A stretch of DNA of 64,000 nucleotides from Malus domestica (lineage: Eukaryota > Streptophyta > Magnoliopsida > Rosales > Rosaceae). A program made the translations under genes and the position numbers. The notes under the pieces are model-generated. The model ran no database searches. It saw only the letters and a program-made list of their open reading frames with translations, and was not told the origin of the DNA. Below, piece by piece: positions 60,331-64,000 of this stretch (within the stretch, counting starts at the first letter, position 1; every line of letters starts with the position of its first letter). The stretch spans positions 47,812,501 to 47,876,500 of the forward strand of contig NC_091675.1 of the NCBI RefSeq assembly GCF_042453785.1, given 5' to 3'.

Positions 60331-63300
60331 AACAAATATTATTTATTTTTATGTTCAATAAGGAACAACGTACAATCAAAGAAAAATAGTGCTAATAATA
60401 GATCTCAATAAAAACCTTCTTGGAAAGAAAACCCGAATGAGGGGGAAAAAAGATCCCGCATCAACAAAATTAAGAATTCAACTTATCCTCCAATAGTAAA
60501 CCTAAAATTACATCGGAAAATTTTTCAAACCAAGAAACTGACCGTTCCAACGTTAAACCCCGTCGGGCTAGTCGATGAGCCACAGAATTGACCTCTTTTC
60601 GCACAAATTGTGCCTTCCACTGCTGGAACAGTTGTAAAAGTGTACGCCATTCTGAATAGCAACAATCACCAACAAGGCCATAAGGTCCATGATTAACATT
60701 CACACCATTCTGAATAGCAGCAATCACCAACAAGGCATCACCCTCCAATATTACTTTTCGTGTCCACCATTGTTGAACGAATAGCACAGCTTCACGAGCA
60801 GCTGTAGTTTCCACCAATAAAGTGGTTGTAATCCCCTCCAATTTTAATGCCGTTGCAGCAACAAACTCCCCATCCGTATCCTTGATGACTATTCCGACTC
60901 TTCCCACTGCCCTATGTTCATCCCATGCACCATCAAAATTGCATTTGAGCCATCCCTCCTCCGGCTTTCTCCATTTATGAACATCAGCAGTTTTAGTCTT
61001 AGGATGCACGACATTCCATTTCTTAAACTCTAGTAGCCAGGTGTGTGCTTTAATTGGAATTTCATGTGGTGCTATCGTCACACCTTTCCAAACCAGCTCA
61101 TTACGAGCTTTCCAGATGTTCCATAACAAAATAAGCACTAATTCAAAACTCTCCCGTGATAAGTGGTAAACTAAACGAGCCAACCAACCTTGTAACCCAA
61201 TATCTCCGTGTTGCATAGATGGCAATCCCAATGGACTAGAGCACCATGTCGCCTTAGCATGAGGACACCGCAACAGTACATGCTCAATCGTTTTAGGTTC
61301 ATTTCCACAAAATACACAACCATCATCCATAAGTACTTTTCTTATCTTTAAGTTGACTCAAGTTGGCAAGGCATCTAAGCAAGCCCTCCATATGCAAATT
61401 TTGACCTTCCCTGGTACTTTAGCACGCCACAATGCCTTCCACAGGAACTTGATCTCTGCTAACATCTCGGAATTAACTGGAACATCTCCACAAATTTCAC
61501 TACATGTACGAGCAACAAAATATGCACTATTTGTTGTAAAATGTCCTCTGGGTTCTTTAATCCAAATCAACTCATCAGGTGAACTAAATAAACCCAAATG
61601 AAGACTGAAAATAAGAGTGGCCTCTTCAGGACAAAAACATTTGCGATACCAACTGCATATTCCATCGCAGCCGATCCGTCTCAACCATCAGAGATCTAAC
61701 CGTGAGGTTACGATGCACTCCTACAGGCAGCGGGCTCAAAACTTTAGCATAATTTTCTCTCGGCAACCAGTTATCCCCCCAAATCTTAACCTTCAAACCA
61801 TCACCGACCCTCCATCTAGCCTCACGTTGAATCAGTACTCTAGCGGCTACTATGCTTTTCCAAATGATGAATTTGATTTTATTGGAGCACTGAGAAAATC
61901 CATATTAGGGAAATACCGAGCCTTAAATACTCGAGCCACAAGAGAATGCGGTTGTTTTATAATACGCCAACCTTGCTTGGCAAGCAACGCAAGATTAAAG
62001 GCGTACAAATCTTTAAAACCCAACCCTCCCTCACCTTTAGGCTTGCACATCTTCTTCCAGCTCACCTAGTGAATGGGCCTCTTACCCACCTCTTTCCCCC
62101 ACCAAAATCGGGCAACCATTTGATTCAATTCATCACAGAACGTCTTTCGAAGCAAGAAAGTCTGCATGGTATATAGGCCTGGGCCACTGTTTTAATTAAA
62201 ATATCTTTACCAGCACTGCTCAACAAACTCCAACGCCACCCATTCAATTTCTTTCCAAAGCCGATCTTTAATATATGCAAATGTCTGTTTCTTTGACTTA
62301 CCAGTGTATACCGGTAACCCAAGATAACGATCATGGTAAGTAACTCGAGTCATACCCATGCAATCGGCAAGCACCTGAGCATCCATTTCATTCACATTTG
62401 CACTAAAAGCCACACAACTTTTGGGCAAATTAACAGCTTGCCTCGATGCCAATTCATAAGTGTGCAGTAAATTCTTCAATTCAGAACACTCCTGCAAAGT
62501 ACTTCTTGCAAAAATAAAACTATCATCTACAAAAAGAAGATGATTTATACTTGGCGCATCATTACATACCTTGACCCTTTTTATCCGACCTTGGGCTTCC
62601 TCTGCATCCAACAAGGCCGGTAAACCTTCTGCACATATCACAAACAAGAAAGGAGATAACAGATCCCCTTGTCGGATACCCCTCTTAGGTTAGACAAAAC
62701 CCACGGGTTCCCCATTAAGCTTGAAAGAGTAAGAGACTGACGTGACACACCGCATGATCCAAGTAATCCATTCATCAACAAAACCCAATCTTTGCATAAT
62801 TTGATCTAGGAAAGACCATTCAATGCGGTCATAAGCTTTACTGATGTCTAGTTTCAACGCCATCACACCATTCCAACCACTATTCTTATGCTTCATAAAA
62901 TGTGCAATTCCGATGCCACCAAACAATTATCAGAAATTAATCTTCCAGTAAAAAACGCACTTTGTGATGATGAAATGATATCTGACAATACTAGTTTCAG
63001 TCTATTTGTAAGCACTTTGGAGCAGATTTTGTATATGACGTTACACAAACTGATTGGCCGGAGTTGATTCATGGAAGTTGGGTCTACTTTCTTGGGTATA
63101 AGAGTTACGTGCATATAGTTCACTTGCCGAAGCATGTACCCCGTGGAAAGAAGATGGCGAACTCCCTCACATACATCATTACCAACAACTGCCCAATGTT
63201 TCTGATAGAACCCAGGCGTCATTCCGTCCGGCCCAGGAGACTTAGTCGGGTGCATTTGGAACAAAGCATCCTTTATTTCTTCATCAGAAAATGGCAACAA

Positions 63301-63747
63301 AAGCCCATGATTCATTTCATTTGTAACTTTCGGTACAATCTTGCTTAAAATTGCCGAAGCGTCTACTACACCTGTTGAATCAAACAACTTCATGAAATAA
63401 TTAACAATTATTGACTCCATACCCTTCTTACTTTCGTTCCACTGCCCATCCTCAGCAAATAATCCTTGCAACCCATTCCTTCTCTGAGGTCGCGTTGCTT
63501 TTTGATGAAAGTATCTGGTATTTTGATCCCCAAGACGCAATCAGTTGTCTTTGGATCTCTGGCACCAAAACACCTCTTCCTGAGCAAGTAAATAATGCAG
63601 GCGAGTGTACAACTCATGCCTCTGAGCAATAGTAGTGTCTGTGAATGGTTTCCCAAACAAATTTTGCAATTTATCTTCAGTTACAACTATTTCCCCATGA
63701 ATGGACCGTTCAGAGCTCTTCACCCATTTTAACAAATATTATTTATT
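60331..63747 (-). mobile_element. L1-type LINE, 5'-truncated, with 17-bp target duplication
   Basis: AACAAATATTATTTATT occurs at 60331-60347 and again at 63731-63747, and between them (60348-63730, 3,383 bp) lies a minus-strand LINE body. The 5' end starts inside the linker before reverse transcriptase; the apurinic endonuclease domain of complete elements is missing, as in ordinary 5' truncation during target-primed insertion. The order RT, zf-RVT, RNase H matches plant L1 elements. I see no long poly-A (plus-strand T) tail beyond a few bases. Confidence 0.9.
60470..63730 (-). pseudogene. LINE ORF2 remnant: RT, zf-RVT and RNase H
   Basis: Read from 63730 down: linker LLAQEEVFWCQRSKDN, a TGA near 63540 where Trp is expected, RLGDQNTRYFHQKATRPQRR, then RT blocks HPTKSPGPDGMTPGFYQKHW, VTLIPKKVDPTSMNQLRPIS and ALKLDISKAYDRIEWSFLDQ. 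A frame change lies near 62900 and a stop near 62688. The catalytic FADD box reads LLFVDDSFIF (Ala to Val). Another frame change lies near 62210-62250. The zf-RVT segment WKALWRAKVPGKVKICIWRA (about 61360-61450) is followed by a further break and the RVT_3 RNase H domain (LKCNFDGAWDEH, LEGDALLVIAAIQNG) ending at 60470. Dead copy. Confidence 0.9.
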
Positions 63748-64000
63748 AAATAATAAAGAATATTAAATTTATTTTTTTGGGTAGTTCTCATTGTACTGCT
63801 TTCAAGTATTGTAAATCGGCACTTTGATACCCTTAGTTTTCTTCGTCTCACTTTCATACTTAAAGTTACGATTTGCTCATAAAATCATACTTTTTGTTAA
63901 TCTAGTCGTTAAGTCCTCCATTAAGCAATGACGTGGCAAGACTTTGGGCCCACCAACAATTTAAAATTAGTCAAAAATCAAAACCCTTTTTTATTACTAA
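63748..64000. other. intergenic, no gene seen
   Basis: AT-rich sequence to the window edge with no recognisable feature. Confidence 0.5.

Noticed and set aside
61617..62176. 150- and 76-codon plus-strand frames over the LINE
   Set aside because: They are antisense to the RT region and have no similarity of their own.
1..64000. CRISPR arrays, operons, riboswitches, bacterial-type features
   Set aside because: None seen; spliced genes, LTR elements and SINEs show this is a plant nuclear chromosome.

Overview
The window is plant nuclear DNA: AT-rich, genes with many GT-AG introns, long intergenic stretches full of transposable elements, and plastid-targeted versions of housekeeping enzymes. 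A dispersed repeat of about 150 bp (three copies), an Au-like tRNA-derived SINE (three copies) and the gene sequences fit a Rosaceae genome, most likely the apple/pear tribe. That placement is inference from memory of those repeats, not a search result.

Layout. 1-5688 is intergenic, with a foldback element and microsatellites. 5689-11653 is a nearly complete but dead Ty1/copia retrotransposon with two 251-bp LTRs. 12125-13045 is a solo LTR holding a nested SINE. 14428-16544 (+) is CUTA, six exons. 16545-19548 is intergenic with a PPR scrap and a foldback repeat. 19549-21854 (-) is a small J-domain protein gene, five exons, tail-to-tail with CUTA. 22132-29374 is a transposon cluster: a tandem repeat, an AT-rich foldback, an 806-bp non-autonomous hAT element with an 8-bp target duplication, and a 4.7-kb PIF/Harbinger element carrying decayed transposase and MYB-like genes. 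33077-39390 (+) is the plastid glucose-6-phosphate isomerase gene (14 exons), with two SINEs in tandem in intron 3. 43811-52983 (+) is a 22-exon gene for a 1,236-residue plant-specific protein of unknown function. 53684-55767 (-) is PUR5 (AIR synthase), eight exons, and 57833-59882 (-) is a second PUR5 copy with a one-base frameshift, one intron fewer and a 3' end that runs into a MITE. 60348-63730 (-) is a 5'-truncated L1-type LINE with a 17-bp target duplication.

The five intact genes were reconstructed exon by exon; every junction keeps frame and each total coding length is a multiple of three. They do not form a pathway: PGI feeds plastid starch synthesis, PUR5 works in plastid purine synthesis, CUTA is a small trimeric plastid protein, and the J protein is a co-chaperone. 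Two neighbour pairs (CUTA with the J protein; PGI with the 1,236-residue gene) seem to match adjacent Arabidopsis loci.

I found no clearly new biological system. The points most worth a second look are the PUR5 pair, the SINE dimer inside PGI, the copia LTRs with TA...TA ends, and the hAT element with mirrored arms around a minisatellite core.
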